Shown piece after piece: positions 11,739 to 25,542 of a DNA stretch of 64,000 nucleotides (position 1 is its first letter; each line of letters begins with the position of its first letter). Source of the stretch: Lineus longissimus (lineage: Eukaryota; Nemertea; Pilidiophora; Heteronemertea; Lineidae); the NCBI RefSeq assembly GCF_910592395.1, contig NC_088315.1, positions 2,358,501-2,422,500 of the forward strand. The letters run 5' to 3'. Below the pieces are notes generated by a model that was not told the DNA's origin, made no database searches, and saw nothing but the letters and a program-made list of their open reading frames with translations. Position numbers and translations under genes: made by a program.

Positions 11739-13158
11739 CTACAGGGAGACATACAAGACATGCTTTCCCATATCAAATACTTCAGTAATCCAAGTGAATT
11801 GAGCAAGGTGCAAGACACCTCAGAAAGCACAATATAAGCAGGATAAGTGTGGATATCCATATTGCCGCTGGTGTGTTGGGGCAGGAGTGCCGAAACCCCT
11901 GAATAAGACGGATCCATATGGATTCATTTACCGTGGCCCTGTGTTGGCCCTATTTTGTATATCTGCTAGGGATGACTGTGTGTTCTTTAGAAATGACTTT
12001 TGCCAAAGGACCTGACCCTTTTCCTTGGATTGAGCTAACTTCTCTCTGACATGCTTAAGCTTGACGTTCTTCCAGTACATGCATTATAATCTGACATGGT
12101 CTAAGCTAGCATCTCACAATTTCCTGGAAGACATTCACTGCCTTGTCTCTCCCACAGCAGTCATCTGGGCCTGCTGTCTTGGACTGACCTAACATCTCAC
12201 TGTGCTCTAGATGACATGCACACCAGGGCCTACTGCCTTAGGGTGAGCTATCATGTCACCATGCTTGTGAAGACAGATACAACGTACTTGGCCGGCTCTT
12301 CTATACTGCAGGCACAGCTTGGTTGTGACAATGTCTAGGACGAGTGAAGCCAGCTGGTATATGTACCAAACAAAGGTAGTTTGATAGAAATGGAGACTTT
12401 TCTTGGTTGCTGACAGTGCTCCAGCATAGCCTCAATCCATCTTGACACAACTGGCAGCAGATGCCATCATGGATGATGGGATAGATGACAATCAACTAGA
12501 TTTTTATCAGTCACACAAGAAGGCCCAGGGTCACTGTTGACCTTGTGATTAGTCTGGGTACCACTATCCCTAATCCAGGAGGTTTCACAAAGGCGGCCTT
12601 CCTTGTACCCTTTGATTAAATATAGGTGCAGTCACTGATTGTCAAAAATTTGAATTAACAACGCAAGAATTTTCAATCACTAACATCTTTTTTCATATCA
12701 AAGTTTTTAAGAGGGAATCTTGCATACAGTCCCTGAATCAACTTTCTTAAAGAGATAAATGCTTATACAGATATCTGAAATGCTCCAAGATGTAACATAG
12801 TTGCAGCTATCATGGCTAACTGAGTAAATAACGCCCCAAAGATGATCACCAAAAGATGATTTCTAACCTTCTCACCCTGATATCTCGTATTCCACAGTTA
12901 ATGACTTTTGACATCACAATGATCACATGTTGATGATGACACTAAATATCCCTAACTGGGGTATGGTCCTGACCGCTAATGGTGATCCTTTGAGAGTCAA
13001 ACATAGTCCTCCTGATTACAGGTCTGGCACTGTCAACACTATGGTACTGATCTCTAATCAATGTTATCAATATGGTATTGACAATGGTCTTGTAACAAAT
13101 TGAAATGATAACCATAACCCAAAATACTATATTATGTCATCAGAGATCATAGGCAAAG
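11739..13158. other. Spacer downstream of PEX16
   Basis: No gene is recognised. Between about 12090 and 12290 there is a loose, degenerate repetition of a segment containing CATCTCAC and GGGCCTnCTG. No clear AATAAA signal for PEX16 is seen on the minus strand. The nearest variant, TATAAA, lies at 13164-13159. Confidence 0.4.
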
Positions 13159-13265
13159 TTTATATCACATCTGGCTGTGCAGTGATCTGAATCAGTGAAT
13201 TTGTATTGTCCTTATCATCTCACATTGATTGCACCTTTTCTTAGTCCTCACAGTCTCACACATGA

Positions 13266-16200
13266 TCACGTTGCCCATACATAATGATAGATTTTCTGCC
13301 AGACTGGAAGGTACTCCATAACAGGGTCTGCAAGGAGAAAGTTGCATTGTTAGAATATATTCATGAAAATACTTGACAAGTAGCAAATATTCTTAGAATG
13401 GAGGACCTAAGCCATTGCACACCTACTGGCAGGATACCCTCTCTATAAGGGGTTATTATCTTCCAATGCCACTGTCTTTTACCTCATTAGGGGTCAACAT
13501 TTTCACGACCCACTTAGCAGCACGGATTGCATTCAGTTATTCCAAGCCACTCACATTCAAGTTCAATAAATACAAACTTACTTGTTACCAAGCCCACCAA
13601 GGGAATGTTGTCAGACAGCAACCGCAACAGGATGATAATCTTTTGCCTAAAAGAGAAGTCAAGATTTATCATCAAACAATAACATCTAATACCAACACAT
13701 AGAAACACATTCTTTGTCAAATGATTTTATGATCACATGCAAGACTTCACCCTTTGTGTAGTCATTGTTTGATGATGTGTCCATACACGATGTTGCTTTA
13801 TCTAACTACTGCCAAACTTCGAGTACGGCCAAAAATCTGATGGACAGTCCGCTTACTTTGAAAATCGGTCATAAAAGGGCGACCTGAGTAGATAGAGGAG
13901 CATTAGCAACATCCGCCGCCGCATCTCAACACGCTCTTTCTTGTTCAGCTTCTCGGTTGTATCGCCCATCAGCAACAAACTGGAGAGAAATAAAAAAAGA
14001 TGTGACATGTCGTACACAAGAACTGTTCATCTTTAGCTTATTAATCTGTTTTCTCCGAAGCTAGGTAAGGTGCACTTGACTTTCGAGTGGTCCTGACAAG
14101 TGCTGAATCATAATCTCTAAGTTTTTCATGTTTTTAGGGAGATGAAGGATAGGAGCACTGTCAAATTATTTTCATACATCCGACTCCCAATATATGACTT
14201 CTGGTCCTAGCTGAATACTGGGTTCAAAGAAACTTACCTGGCCAAATCAACACCACCAGCTAAACACCAAGGTTTCCATGAATTGAGACCAAATCCATAT
14301 AAACTAATTACTGCAGCCAATCAAGGACAATAAGCGATATATCGTTATCGTTGATAACCAGTAGTAACCATACGCATACATTTGAGATGCCTAGAGAAAG
14401 TAACAACCATTACTCAGTAGCAACATATTAAGAAATGTGTTAGCTAAGATGTAGCTATTGCATGTTTTTAAGATCTGAAGTTGTTTACAAAACCCTACAA
14501 GTTTTAATCAGAAAGGATACAATGCATGAGTGGTCTGGATATATGCAAGGATTCTGCGATCATTTGCTGCTGACTCAAGATGGTTGAATCCTCATCCTCA
14601 TCCTCATCACCCTCAACTTTTCGTTTACCGCCGTACATGGGTAGCTGCCATGACCGATGATTCAAGGGGGGTGCTGAAACAAGAGGAAACAAGATAGTTT
14701 TCCAGTGTCAAATTCAAACATGACAATTGTAGCTTTAGCTCTTTGAAAGAACACCTCTCTGTCCAACATCTGTGGTACCTACACATCTAGATCATCATAA
14801 AATAGAACACCTACCCACGCAACCTAGGGATTCTGTCAACATGAAAGTTGTGCACAGGGATGAGTTGGTATGGAGCATATACTGTACCAGCTCTGTAAAA
14901 TCGAACAACTGCAATCAGATGCACCAACCTGAATCTAATGTCCTGATGGTTTTCTTCGACCTCTTCAATGTAAATGTCGATGTGCGATCACCAATGACAT
15001 CGAGATCTAACGGGTTTATGGCATCGGGATCCTGGAGAAAGAGCACTAGTTTAACTCTGATGTGATCACAGAAATCATCAGTGATAACCCTTCAAGGAGA
15101 TCTCTATGAGTTGACCCATTTGTACCCTAGCTTGGGCTAATGCTATCAGAACCCCTGCTGTCTGATATCATGCATGATTGATTAGTTTTGTATAACCTTG
15201 GTAGAACTGATATCATTTTCTCCAATACCTGAGGTGTCTCTTTTGGTAGATCCTTGTCTCGGTTCAGCGGAGGCACAGGAGGAATTGGTTGGATTCCAGA
15301 TTTATATTTATACAGCAGAATAAATCTCAACACAGCTCTGGAATAAGAAAGATTTAACAATGAAGAAATTAGCAAAACATAAGGTCTCATTGTCATTGTA
15401 CATGTACTTGTATGAGGAAAACACGAGTACATGCATTCCTTATCAACTTCAAAATTAACACTTTTATTACCTGGGCCTCGTTTACCATAAGAATTTCACT
15501 TTGAATGGTCGCTTGATGTTCCCCAGTACTACTCTCCCTTCAGAATACTTGTTTGTACACAGACAATAATGAAGCAATCCCCAAGCACCCAGTGATGAGC
15601 CCTGACCATACCTGTGTCGCACAAATTGCTCATGACTTACTTAGTTATCTGAATGCAGACAATGATGATCCACTTGACATAATCCCCTCCAAGACTCCTA
15701 GATGCCATCTCAATGAACACTTCAACATAGTCGATAACAGCTAGGAAATTCAGCAAAGTCTTCTGTGTAGATGGCTTAAAAGAATGGAAAATATTAAGAG
15801 TCAGAGACTTGACTGACTAAAATACTATTCAAATATACTCGTCACTGTGCCCTTTTGTTACGCTAGGATTTCTACATGTGGACCATTCATTTGGAGACTC
15901 ATTCATCAAGAAAATATCAAATCAAATGTTCATGAATAGGATCTGCTGATATGATGGATATCACCTTTGCAACTATCAACTTAACTGGTATAAAGTCACA
16001 TTTTCAGATGTATATTTTACACAATGAAACGATTCATACAATTTGAACTCATACTGTTCATATTTTCCCAAACAACCTTTACCCAGTCCACTCCAAGGTT
16101 GATTGGCCTACTTTCTACAGTGGCCAAATGTAGTTGACCTTCCAACACATTTTCCTTACCACATGTGTCATTAGGTTGGCCGCCTTTGACAGAATAGAAT

Positions 16201-16554
16201 CATTCACAAGAGCCAGAAGATTGGAGGCAGAATATATAAGCTCCGATATCACCTGGGAGCTCTCATAGCGACCTGAATTGAAGTAAATAAGGAAGCAGAT
16301 TAGGATGCTGTCGAAAATTGGGTCATAGAAAATTGTGTACTTGTGTCGACGTACATTTTACACCACGAAGAAATTTCTGAAAACAACAAGTTTTGATAAA
16401 GATCGTGGATAAAAGCAAACAAAATTTGCGGACCTGCCAATAGATATGATATTGCTCGACATGATGACTCAATTTGGCCGATCAAATCTTTATTATTAGC
16501 AACAAAGTGCGTATATTTTTGTGGAAAATCGAAAATCAAATTTTTGACGTCCAT
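13266..16554 (-). CDS. PEX16: PEX16, peroxisomal membrane biogenesis protein (peroxin-16)
   Basis: PEX16 is an integral peroxisomal membrane protein that works with PEX3 and PEX19 to insert membrane proteins during peroxisome formation. Ten coding exons in phase: 16554-16434, 16272-16160, 15774-15641, 15337-15229, 15031-14929, 14673-14521, 14310-14238, 13979-13857, 13646-13582, 13327-13266, all with GT-AG introns. They give 351 residues (human about 336). Family landmarks seen: SCRAISYLLAG (31-41), ELIYSASNLL (51-60), KAVLRFILLYKYKSG (123-137, first membrane region), MIAESLHISRPLMH (231-244), SWKPWCLAGGVDLAS (255-269, second membrane region), RRMLLMLLYLLRSPFYDRFS (290-309), YLPVWQKIYHYVW (337-349). 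The ATG at 16554 is the first in frame and has A at -3 and G at +4. An acidic Asp/Glu stretch (215-222), encoded by a GATGAG repeat, lies in the variable loop. Start, stop and every junction agree in phase. Confidence 0.97.
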
Positions 16555-16640
16555 CTTGACCAATTTTCCCGACAGAGATTTGTGTTATGAAATATGATTG
16601 GGTGATGGGAAAACAATAGTCCAATCACGACGGTTGTTAC
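16555..16640. promoter_or_regulatory. PEX16 promoter with two opposed CCAAT boxes
   Basis: Just upstream of the PEX16 ATG there is an ATTGG (16597-16601, CCAAT on the minus strand), and 20 bases further a CCAAT on the plus strand (16621-16625). Opposed CCAAT boxes are common in short bidirectional promoters of housekeeping genes. No TATA box is obvious for PEX16. Confidence 0.45.
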
Positions 16641-16689
16641 AAAACCTATAAGGAAGTAATCCTGCGAGGAAAGCTAAGTGCTGCCAGTC

Positions 16690-16820
16690 ATGCTTCATTT
16701 GTTAACAACAAATAACAGCTGTAATTAACACGATTTCTGGATATTACCTGGCTTGCATGCTTTTGTTGGTGCTCTAATCAACTGTTATCTAAACTCCTCA
16801 TCAGCAGCAATTATCCAAAG
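16690..16820 (+). other. Possible 5' non-coding exon of a divergent plus-strand transcript
   Basis: The segment ends CCAAAG followed by GTAGGT, a good splice donor, and lies back to back with PEX16. It contains only two short upstream frames (near 16690 and 16759), so it would be a 5' untranslated exon. No downstream partner exon has been identified with confidence. The start is a guess. Confidence 0.25.
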
Positions 16821-19800
16821 GTAGGTTGTGATATTCTTCCATTTCATTCACAGGTGAGATGTGTCATTTGTTGAAATTTTCTTCTCAATTGTGACATTGT
16901 CATTTTCAATTATATCATATCATCATCACTTTTGTCAGTCCATCTCTCTTATTCTATACTCTGCGGCTGTGAATGTGTCACTGTCAATATTCACAGACAT
17001 ATGCACAATAACCTTGTAAAAAATTAATCTCGATGCGGCTGCCGTAATCTTTTACCTTGTATCTTATCTCTATTTGACTCTATACTTCGAGATATATCTG
17101 GTAAAAAGTAGCGGCTGGTTATGTCTCTAAGGGTGTCCACAGACTAAGCATTTAAATCACTGTGTTGATTGGGAAGATATGTGGAGTCTGCTGGAGATGT
17201 GGCCTACAGGCACATATAGCTCTTTGCTATTGGTCAGCCAATTAAGCTTATGATATTTCCATTTTTTCACCACTGATGCTTGATGATTGATCTTACTTAC
17301 AGAAACAACCTTGTCCGACATCCTTTCAGTCAAAGCAGAAAAAATCATGACTATTTCACCAGTTTTAAGACATAGGCAATTAGTTATTTAGCCCCCACAC
17401 ATTTTGGTATTACTTAAAAAAATATCATGCCATTTCAAGTTGAATTTATTTGGCATGAAATATCTTATCTAAACAAGTTCCCTTTCTTTGTGTCTTTAAT
17501 GTCTTTGCTGAATTTATGTTGCTTTGTTGTTGCAATTACTATTTGGTTATGTTATAATTGCAATATCTTGGCACATATATTTGGTATGATTAGTCTTTTG
17601 TTGTCCACCTTGCACTTTGTAGATTATCAACAACCTTGAATCTTGAGTAGGCCTACTTACAATAAGTACAATAAATAAGATAATTGTTATCTTAAGTGCA
17701 AGGTCAATTGGTTTTCTCCAAGGGTCATCTGAACACTCAGCAATTCAAGATATTATGGGGGGGGGGGGTTAAGTGTAAGCTACTGAGAGAATTCCAATGG
17801 ATGTTCAGAATCCCATGTAGTTTTCTTCCTAAACTGTATTGTACTCACCATAGAAATAGCTGTCACAGACAGCACTATAGCATTGATGTGTGGTTGCAGA
17901 CATTATTCTTGTCATGTGCGAGCGGCATTCCACCGCTCTGAATCTGTTAGCCTGGGCTTAACTTAGGATAAAGATCAATTTTCTTGGATTTGCTTTGGCC
18001 GTTATATATGTGAGTATCAATATCTCTTCTGATGGATGATACTCCTCAAACTGATTAATCAAAACCCATGCCCTCAGAAAAAGTGGCGCACTGATTCTCC
18101 TGTGTGATGAAAGCACCTCAGATGAAAAAGGCTCTGTCCTGCAGCAGCATAGCATAAATGTTCTTCCTATCATGTCTAAGGTCTTTACTAGTTTTGTTGA
18201 GCTCAAAGCTTGAATCAGTGATTGTAGGTTCCAGTCATGCACCTCAACCATTGGCTACTTTTCTCATGTGTCAAATGGTGCAGCGTTTTCCTCCGATTCA
18301 GAATATGACCAAAATATGAAAGGCAATAACGATAAGAAGATTTATTAGCCTTGTGGGTAATCAGAAAGGTACTATGGTATTGGCGGCCGACTTCCAGTTG
18401 ACAAAAGATGGATTACTTAGCTTGCCCGTGTGGAGCCATATTTCATGCTTGGTGGCAGAGTTTGATCACCATTTCCTAAGGCGAGAGGGTAAACAACTGG
18501 ATCCAGACTAGCCAATGTGATCAGATTCTTGAAAAGTTGAAGTCTAGGACAATCCATCTTGCCCTTGCAGGAATCTATTCATGTGGCCATCCACAGATTG
18601 GCCCAAGTTGGCAACAAGCCCCAATCTCAGCAATCCTTGACATAATGTCCTCTAATTCCTTGGTATCTATTGCAACTGATCAATAAACCTCAGACGTTAC
18701 ATGCATGATACCTCACATACCAACATCATATCTGGCTAACCGAGAGAGTATCGGACAGCTTGTGTGTGGCCCAATAAGGTTATCTGTCTGAATGCCAAAT
18801 CTGCTGTGTGTGCAGGCAAATTGGACGTCTTGTGGTCAATATTCTTCTTCTCAGAGAGCCTCGAGATGAAGTGGAGTATGTGGAGTATCAGAGAGCTTGC
18901 TTGAAAGAATGACCATGATGTCATAACTGACCACACACAGGACAAAGTCATCAAGAAAAGGCAAAGAAAGAGACATTTCTGTGCAATGTTCATTCATCTT
19001 GGTTCCTCAGCTTTCCGTTTTACACAATTCTTGATAGCTGCCACTGATGCGTAGGAAGCATAAATGCACACCTCAAATATCACCAGCATAATGCTGTACT
19101 GTCATATCTGGTATCATTAGTACACTTGTTACGCTAGCAGTGGCAAATATACCAACATCAAGAGACATTGTGATCATTAAAGATTGATGCTTTGATAGGA
19201 ATGTATAGCATGTGTAGTTGTCGTTCGCTATAGTTTCTGGTTGCAGTCGTGCCATCATGACCGTGAACTTCATGTACATGTATCATTTCTTGTGTTCTAC
19301 GTGTAAAATCATAAAAAGTCACTTCTAAAATCTTAAAAATGATGGCCTCCGCATCTGACTCATTTTCAACCTGACAAATGCCTGATGAACTAAGAAACGC
19401 AGCATGGTATTTCAGCTTCCTATGACTTGGCGTTGAACAAATATTGACTTAGCGATGCTGGCCGTCAACTACCAGCCTCTAGGTTCTTTTTTCGATAACA
19501 TGGCCCCTTCGTATGATGGCAGTCATTCTAAGATGACAAATCCACCCAATAGCAGGAAACTGCCATGGCATCACCTTCTTTCTGGCTTCTTTTTTGTCAG
19601 ATGACCTTCCTTCGATGGCTACCACTCTTTTTACCAGAGGGAACAGAGCTGCTCAAATTACCGGAAACAGCCATGACCCTGCCAATTCTCTTGGCTTTGT
19701 CCGGTGATATCTTCCTATTGTTGAGCTGAAGATCCTGTCATGATGATAACATTTTCATTTCATCTCCAGTGGAGATCGCCGTAATCAACTCAGGAAAAAA

Positions 19801-22419
19801 TGAACTGGTCGTGATGGCTTCGAAGATGATATGTTACGAGGTGTCCGCCCAATCTGTGATTATAGGCAGCATCTCGAGAAAATGACAGGGCGGGTATGTC
19901 ATTGGCAGCTAATCTATTACAGTGGTTGCACCACTGAAATTCATTGGAACATTAGGAGATTTCTTCACTGCATGGCATGGGATCATCTGATAGTTCAAGC
20001 TTATGCTGTATTAGCATTTGCACTTGAAGGCTTCTATTGCGTAGTGACTCTGTCTTCGGGTAATGAGGAGCCCATAGCCCATCACTCCTTTCCAACATCC
20101 CACTTATTAAAAATTCCTAAGCTCATTCTGATGAAACAATTGAAAGTTAAGCAACTTTAAGCCTCGATTCAATGATAATGGAACATTTCTTACAGTTCTT
20201 GCGAATATCCAGTCTTCAAAATAAGCCTTTTCTGATAATGTTTCGGAAACTGGCTTGTAGGATTACATTGGTCTTAGGCGACACAAGGTCATCAGATGTA
20301 ACATGTAACATTTAACAATAAAAAGATGTAACCTTAGGTTATCCTTGAGCAAGGTTGAGGCACCACTCCACAAACAAGCAATTTCTGTTGATTTCTTAAA
20401 AATCGCTTTATGGCTGTGAAAACCTTGCGATAGCAGATTCCTCCGCTCCACTTCTTGTGACCATAGTTGTTGTGATGTCCAGCGCTTCAGTAATGCAGTG
20501 TATTCTCTCATGTCCTCTTAACACTCGAGTGTGATTTAGTTCGGCCAAACCATCCCCAAGGACAAAAAAATCTTCAAATGCTCGGAAGTTAAGAGACCCA
20601 GTTGACCAAGATGGCAGTCTGATAACAGTCAGAAATAAATTCATTCGGTACAAATTGCAGAAATATATGGATGTGACAATGCTGACCAGTTGGCATTGTT
20701 GGATGTGGTATTCGTGCTGGTTCAGAGATTGTAATTGTTCCAGTGGGAACCCACACTAGTGCCAATTAATCAGCATGTTGCAAAAACTCTGAAGGGAAAT
20801 CCAGCATTGAAACCAATGCCAATATCATGAAGCATTGCTGCTAATGCAAAATACTATTTATTGCCATTGGTAGTAGACCTCGGAAATGAAAAAAAATAAT
20901 GCCCCTGAGACCTGTCAGTGAACAAAAATGAACTGGAATATGATACTATCACCGCTACTCTTCAATATCTATTGCTTATTCTCACTTGTGTGCTGCAAGG
21001 AGAAGACGATAATTATGATTGCTCCCGAGAGGCCCTTGGTAGAAGATTTCTGTATTCTCGGCACAGAGTTGCCGTCCGATTATTCTCATGGTAGTCACAT
21101 CAGGCTGATCGAAATCGGTGCGGTCTTATCCCATGTATCCAGAGTGGTTTTTGCTCTGACTACAATAAAAAGCTTGAGGATGTGTTGGGAATCTGAACAA
21201 GGTTTTCCGAGATATTGTCCAGATACATTGTACGATCTAGATGTAGCCTGGGATGGTCTTGGCATTGTCTTGGTGATCTGTCTAGTTTCCAAGTTTCCTG
21301 TAGGTGACGAGATGAATTATCATAATCATGCGGTCATTTCTTTCCTGTTGTGATCAACTGCTTCCTTTGATAAAGCTAACGCTCTCCGATGATCTAACAC
21401 TGCTCCAGTGCCAGGGTGTCATCAGAGCTGTGTGATGGCCGCCCTATGGGGCCAAGTGAGGTATGTCTTCCAAATGTGAATACGTGGAGAAGGTATACAA
21501 TTTCTGCAGTGTGCATGTGTGAATGAAACTGTTTTTGTTTGAAAATTCCAATTGTTTTCTGCTTTTGAAAGTAATCAATGTTGCTGGAGTTGTTGTTGGA
21601 GCCTCTTGAACTGGCACTAGTCATCCTGTTGAGTGGTTAGTTACACTATGTTGAATAGAATCCTGGCTATTGTCTTTCAGAAGGGCCCTTTAGAATTGGT
21701 GGTTGGATTACATGAGGGTGTTTCAATATTGACGTCTATTTGGTCAGGACTGTTGCCATGCATGTTCACCCATACCCTAAGTTCTATGAAAAATACGTTT
21801 TTTTAATCATGAGAAAACAGATAAACCCTCCGTGCATTCCCGAGATCTTTCCAAATGAAAAAATTATAATTGCATATCTGGTGCTCTGTTCCTTGAGTAT
21901 CAATTCAGAGCGTCCTCATAGTCATACCATATTCTGCATGTAATCAGAAACTAGTAGCGAGCTCTCAAACTGTTTCTGGTCTGATCAATGACATGTTATT
22001 CAAATATTCAAAATTCTGATTTAGCCATCTTCTCTTCATGCCCCAACAAAAATCGGAATGTCAGTTTTCAGATATTCAAAACTTGTCCTTGAAACGCTCG
22101 TTATCTGTTGGAAAAAATGCATTTTTCTCGTTGAATGCCATAACGAGAGAAATAAAACACTTTCCTCTGTTATGAATGCATTGTGGTGTATTGATTCTGA
22201 TCTGTGCATGTTTCCATTCTAAGAGAATCGAGTTTATTTAAATGTCGACTTCAAATAGAGAACATTATGCAAATTTCATGGAGTATGATATGAAGATGGC
22301 ATGTGATTTTATACTTGTGTCTGTCTAAACAGAGACCCAGGATTTCTTTCATCGAGCTTTGCCAGACCGCATGGTTTCCACAGGCGTTTGGTTAAATCTG
22401 ATGTAGATTACTGGCTCAG
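16821..22419. other. Spacer without a recognised gene
   Basis: Several frames of 60 to 141 codons occur (the longest at 20928-21353, plus), but none shows a known domain, splice context or coding-like codon pattern. A 12-base poly-G run lies at 17757-17768. A fragment near 20341-20368 resembles the CCTTGAGCAA core of the SINE at 33.8 kb. Confidence 0.45.
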
Positions 22420-22796
22420 CAATGAGGAACCGGCGTTAAGATAAATGCCAGTGGCGGCGCCACAATTGATCGTACCTTCTGACGCCATGACGTCATTTTC
22501 TGGTCTGTTGACGTCGCATGAGGTCAATCACAGGAAACCATTGTGTACATTTTTGCACAGGATTTCAGAAAACGTGCCCAATAACTGGCATCGCGCATAT
22601 TTTCCGCAAAATTATCTTAAGAAACTGATAGCTCAATAGATTTAAAACAGGAAGATGCAAACGTCGCCGAAATCGGTCGAAAATAAGCGATCGTTTTCGG
22701 GCTCAGAAATAACATGATAATGCATTGGAAATGGAGAGTTTTGGTATGATCGATTGCAGCGCCACGCGGCGGATAAATCGCACCGGTTCCTCATTG
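22420..22796. mobile_element. Foldback (MITE-like) element, ~377 bp
   Basis: The ends are inverted repeats: CAATGAGGAACCGG at 22420-22433 and its exact reverse complement at 22783-22796. Imperfect similarity continues inward for about 55 bases on each side (shared ATAAAT, GGCG, GCGCCAC and GATCnTACC blocks). The element is CpG-richer than its flanks and contains ATGACGTCAT (22487-22496), a cyclic-AMP response element palindrome. No target-site duplication is clear. There is no transposase, so it would be non-autonomous. Confidence 0.7.
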
Positions 22797-25542
22797 TAAC
22801 TGACCCTAAAGCCTGTGACAGTGGTAACATCGACGGGAGTGTGAAGGCAACCCATCAGCAGATTTCCAAAGTTGGCAATTCAAGATTATCGGCAAAACTT
22901 TCGTTCTATTGATCAGGCCCTAGAGAATACGACACAAATACAGCAAGATTTCAAACTCTCGCCATATAGAAGCTTGTCGATCTTTCAGCAGGGGGTTGGT
23001 AGCTTGGCAGTCCGAATAATTACTGAGCGTTGTAATATTGATTGGACGTTTTCCCTGTAGCTTTCTTGTTCGCTTGGATTCATCGCAGCGCCAAGAATGA
23101 CAAGCAGGACCCAAGGGTGCCATAATGGCTCACCTATATGGTGAATCGCGTTGTATATTGGATCAAGAATGGATTTGCTCAGATTATCCTGCTGCATAGC
23201 CATTGGAAAACCTACCTCTGGTACAAATTTTCTTTCTTGAATTGCAGTACTGCTCATCCATTCAAGCATCAAAACTCCAATGCAAGTTTAAAGAGCTGAA
23301 TATATAATGGTTTATCTCAGAGGATGAACATAACCCTGTGTTGAAAACTGATATTGGTGTTTCCCTGCGGGTGATAATTGTCTGAATTGAAACGAAAGTC
23401 GGTATGAAAGGTGGAAAGGCTTGGAAACTTGAGAGACTAGCACTTGTAACTCTTGACTTTGGTTTCTTATGGAATCTCCGTGGTGGGTTTTTCAGAAACG
23501 AGCTTTGCATTCTTATCTGTCTGGAAAACGGTAATTCGTACCTCGGGATGAAAAAGTGTAGACTATACTGAAAGTGAATTTGCTGGTTTGGCAACAACTG
23601 CTAGAGTACAGGAGTGAATGTACCAGCTGCAAGGAATATCATTCTTTTTTCTCGTCCATCTTCTGAATGTTTCCCATTCCAGCCATTCACGTATCCTCAC
23701 ACCATTTTTAATTGTCACCAGTTTCCGGTGCCCTGGGAAAAGCTCTTTAGGTCCATTGACTAGTTTCCTGTCCGTGATGGAATAAATGACAAAAGAATCG
23801 TCTTTTTGGCCCATCACCACTAACGTTTGTCACTATAATGTTGGGTTGGCTGTTGACGGTCATGATCTCATCAAAAACATTTCCTGATTGTTTAGGTTTT
23901 TGTTTTCCGTTCATGTAGTTCTCCTTGACTTCGAACATTTTTCAGAATTTTGAACTTATGAAAGGATTAGGGTTAGATTTAGAATACCACATCCCACTCA
24001 TGAAATCCTGTCAGCAATTTTCAAATTTAATAAATAAAATGACAAGGCCTTTAAACTATCAGTATCAATGAGAGCAAACCGAGAATGGCCACAGGAGATC
24101 GGGAGTTATAGTCAGCACTCAACCTTTGCGTTCGAACATCACATCACATCACAAACACCACATCCCACTCATAAAAGGTGTGTCATTACCACGCTTTGAT
24201 AAAAATACCCCACATCGTGTGTCATTTTTTTCGAAAGCTGATATAAGTTGTTTTTCATCCTCTGCATCCGGCCATATTATGTACAGGAATAACACAATGG
24301 TACCATCTCATTTCATCTATCTCCCTGAGCTTTTTTCTCTTTGTCGCCAAGCCTGCTAATCTTTTTATCAATGGAAAAGTGTGCGCTGGATTCCATTTTT
24401 TCAGATTTTCTCGACCTTTATAAGGGCTTATAAATCCCGACTTGATAGTGTCCCTTCCCATTAGTTTATACTTCCAATCCATTATTTTAACCAAAGAAAT
24501 GAAAGATTTGCAAAAATATCAAAGCTTCACGATGTTATCTGCCTTTCTCTTCCTTAGGTTTTGATGGAACAGTGGTAGGACAGTCTTTGGAACCCAAACT
24601 CTAGTCTAGTAAGTAAAGTCACAACATTGTTTGTCGTCTGGACACTTCAGGGGGTAAATTCTAGCCTACTTCCACATGGTAAAATGATTCAACATGGGCT
24701 GGGTTGTTTCATATTTCGAGTCTCCGACTCCATCTGAGATTGACTGACTATCAAACTTGTGTGAACTCTAACTGATTGGTGTGATGGCTCCCCACCATGG
24801 CATACCAACGTTCTCTTTGCCCATGCTTTACTAATCCATGGTAACCTGAGTCACTTCATGGCTGATGGGACATCTTAAAAGCAGCGGTTCAACTGCACCT
24901 TTGGGACTGTAACAGCTTTGGTGTCATATGACATGTGCCTCAAGTGTTGTGAATTGTGATGTTGCAGGTCTCAACTGACAAGAAAGATTGCGAGGACATC
25001 ATCGTTGGTGAAAGAGTAAACTTGAAAGAAGAAGTTGTGGTGGCGGTCAAGAGTTGAAAATGAAAGACACTTATGAGACAATGACATGTTGCTTACCTCA
25101 AGTAGTGTGATTTTGGAATCATATTTCCTCTCATGAACTCTGCAACAAGGGGAATGACTCTGTCTTGTTTTTGCTAACGGTTTACAAGAACCACTTGACT
25201 ATTGGTCGAGTTCATGTACTTAGGTACAGGGGTCACATGTGAAAACAAGTTTGAGAATTTTTGAGATTCTCCAAAACCCATGATACTGTGATAGTTAAGT
25301 TGCAATCCCGATGGAGGGTATACTGTGTTTTCATGATTTATAACATAAAATCCAATTTTCATAAATGTCAGGACGATTGTTTTTTTGGTAATTACTCTTA
25401 CAACTCTTCTCCTGGGAGTTGCAATTGCGGAAAAAATGTCATATTTGCTGAGTCACCTTGTCTCGTTTATCATAGGACTGATTCAGATCTCTGACTGATT
25501 TCGACGGATTCTTCTTGTTGAGATCCGAGTCACTGAGCCAGC
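22797..25542. other. Spacer, one splice-bounded segment
   Basis: No recognised gene. Minus-strand frames at 23563-23938 look protein-like by composition but overlap in two frames and match nothing I know. A 22-base block at 23937-23958 recurs inverted at 61460-61481. A plus-strand segment 24558-24608 has strong splice signals on both sides (see findings). Confidence 0.4.

Noticed and set aside
20341-20368. Another SINE copy (CCTTGAGCAAGG)
   Set aside because: Only a short core matches, with no A or B box. Too little to call.
20928-21353. 141-codon plus-strand frame, the longest outside the two genes
   Set aside because: No domain, no splice context, no repeat-family similarity; its length is not surprising in 64 kb.
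23563-23938. Two overlapping minus-strand frames with protein-like composition
   Set aside because: They are in different frames with no clear splice join, and the region shares a block with a dispersed repeat.
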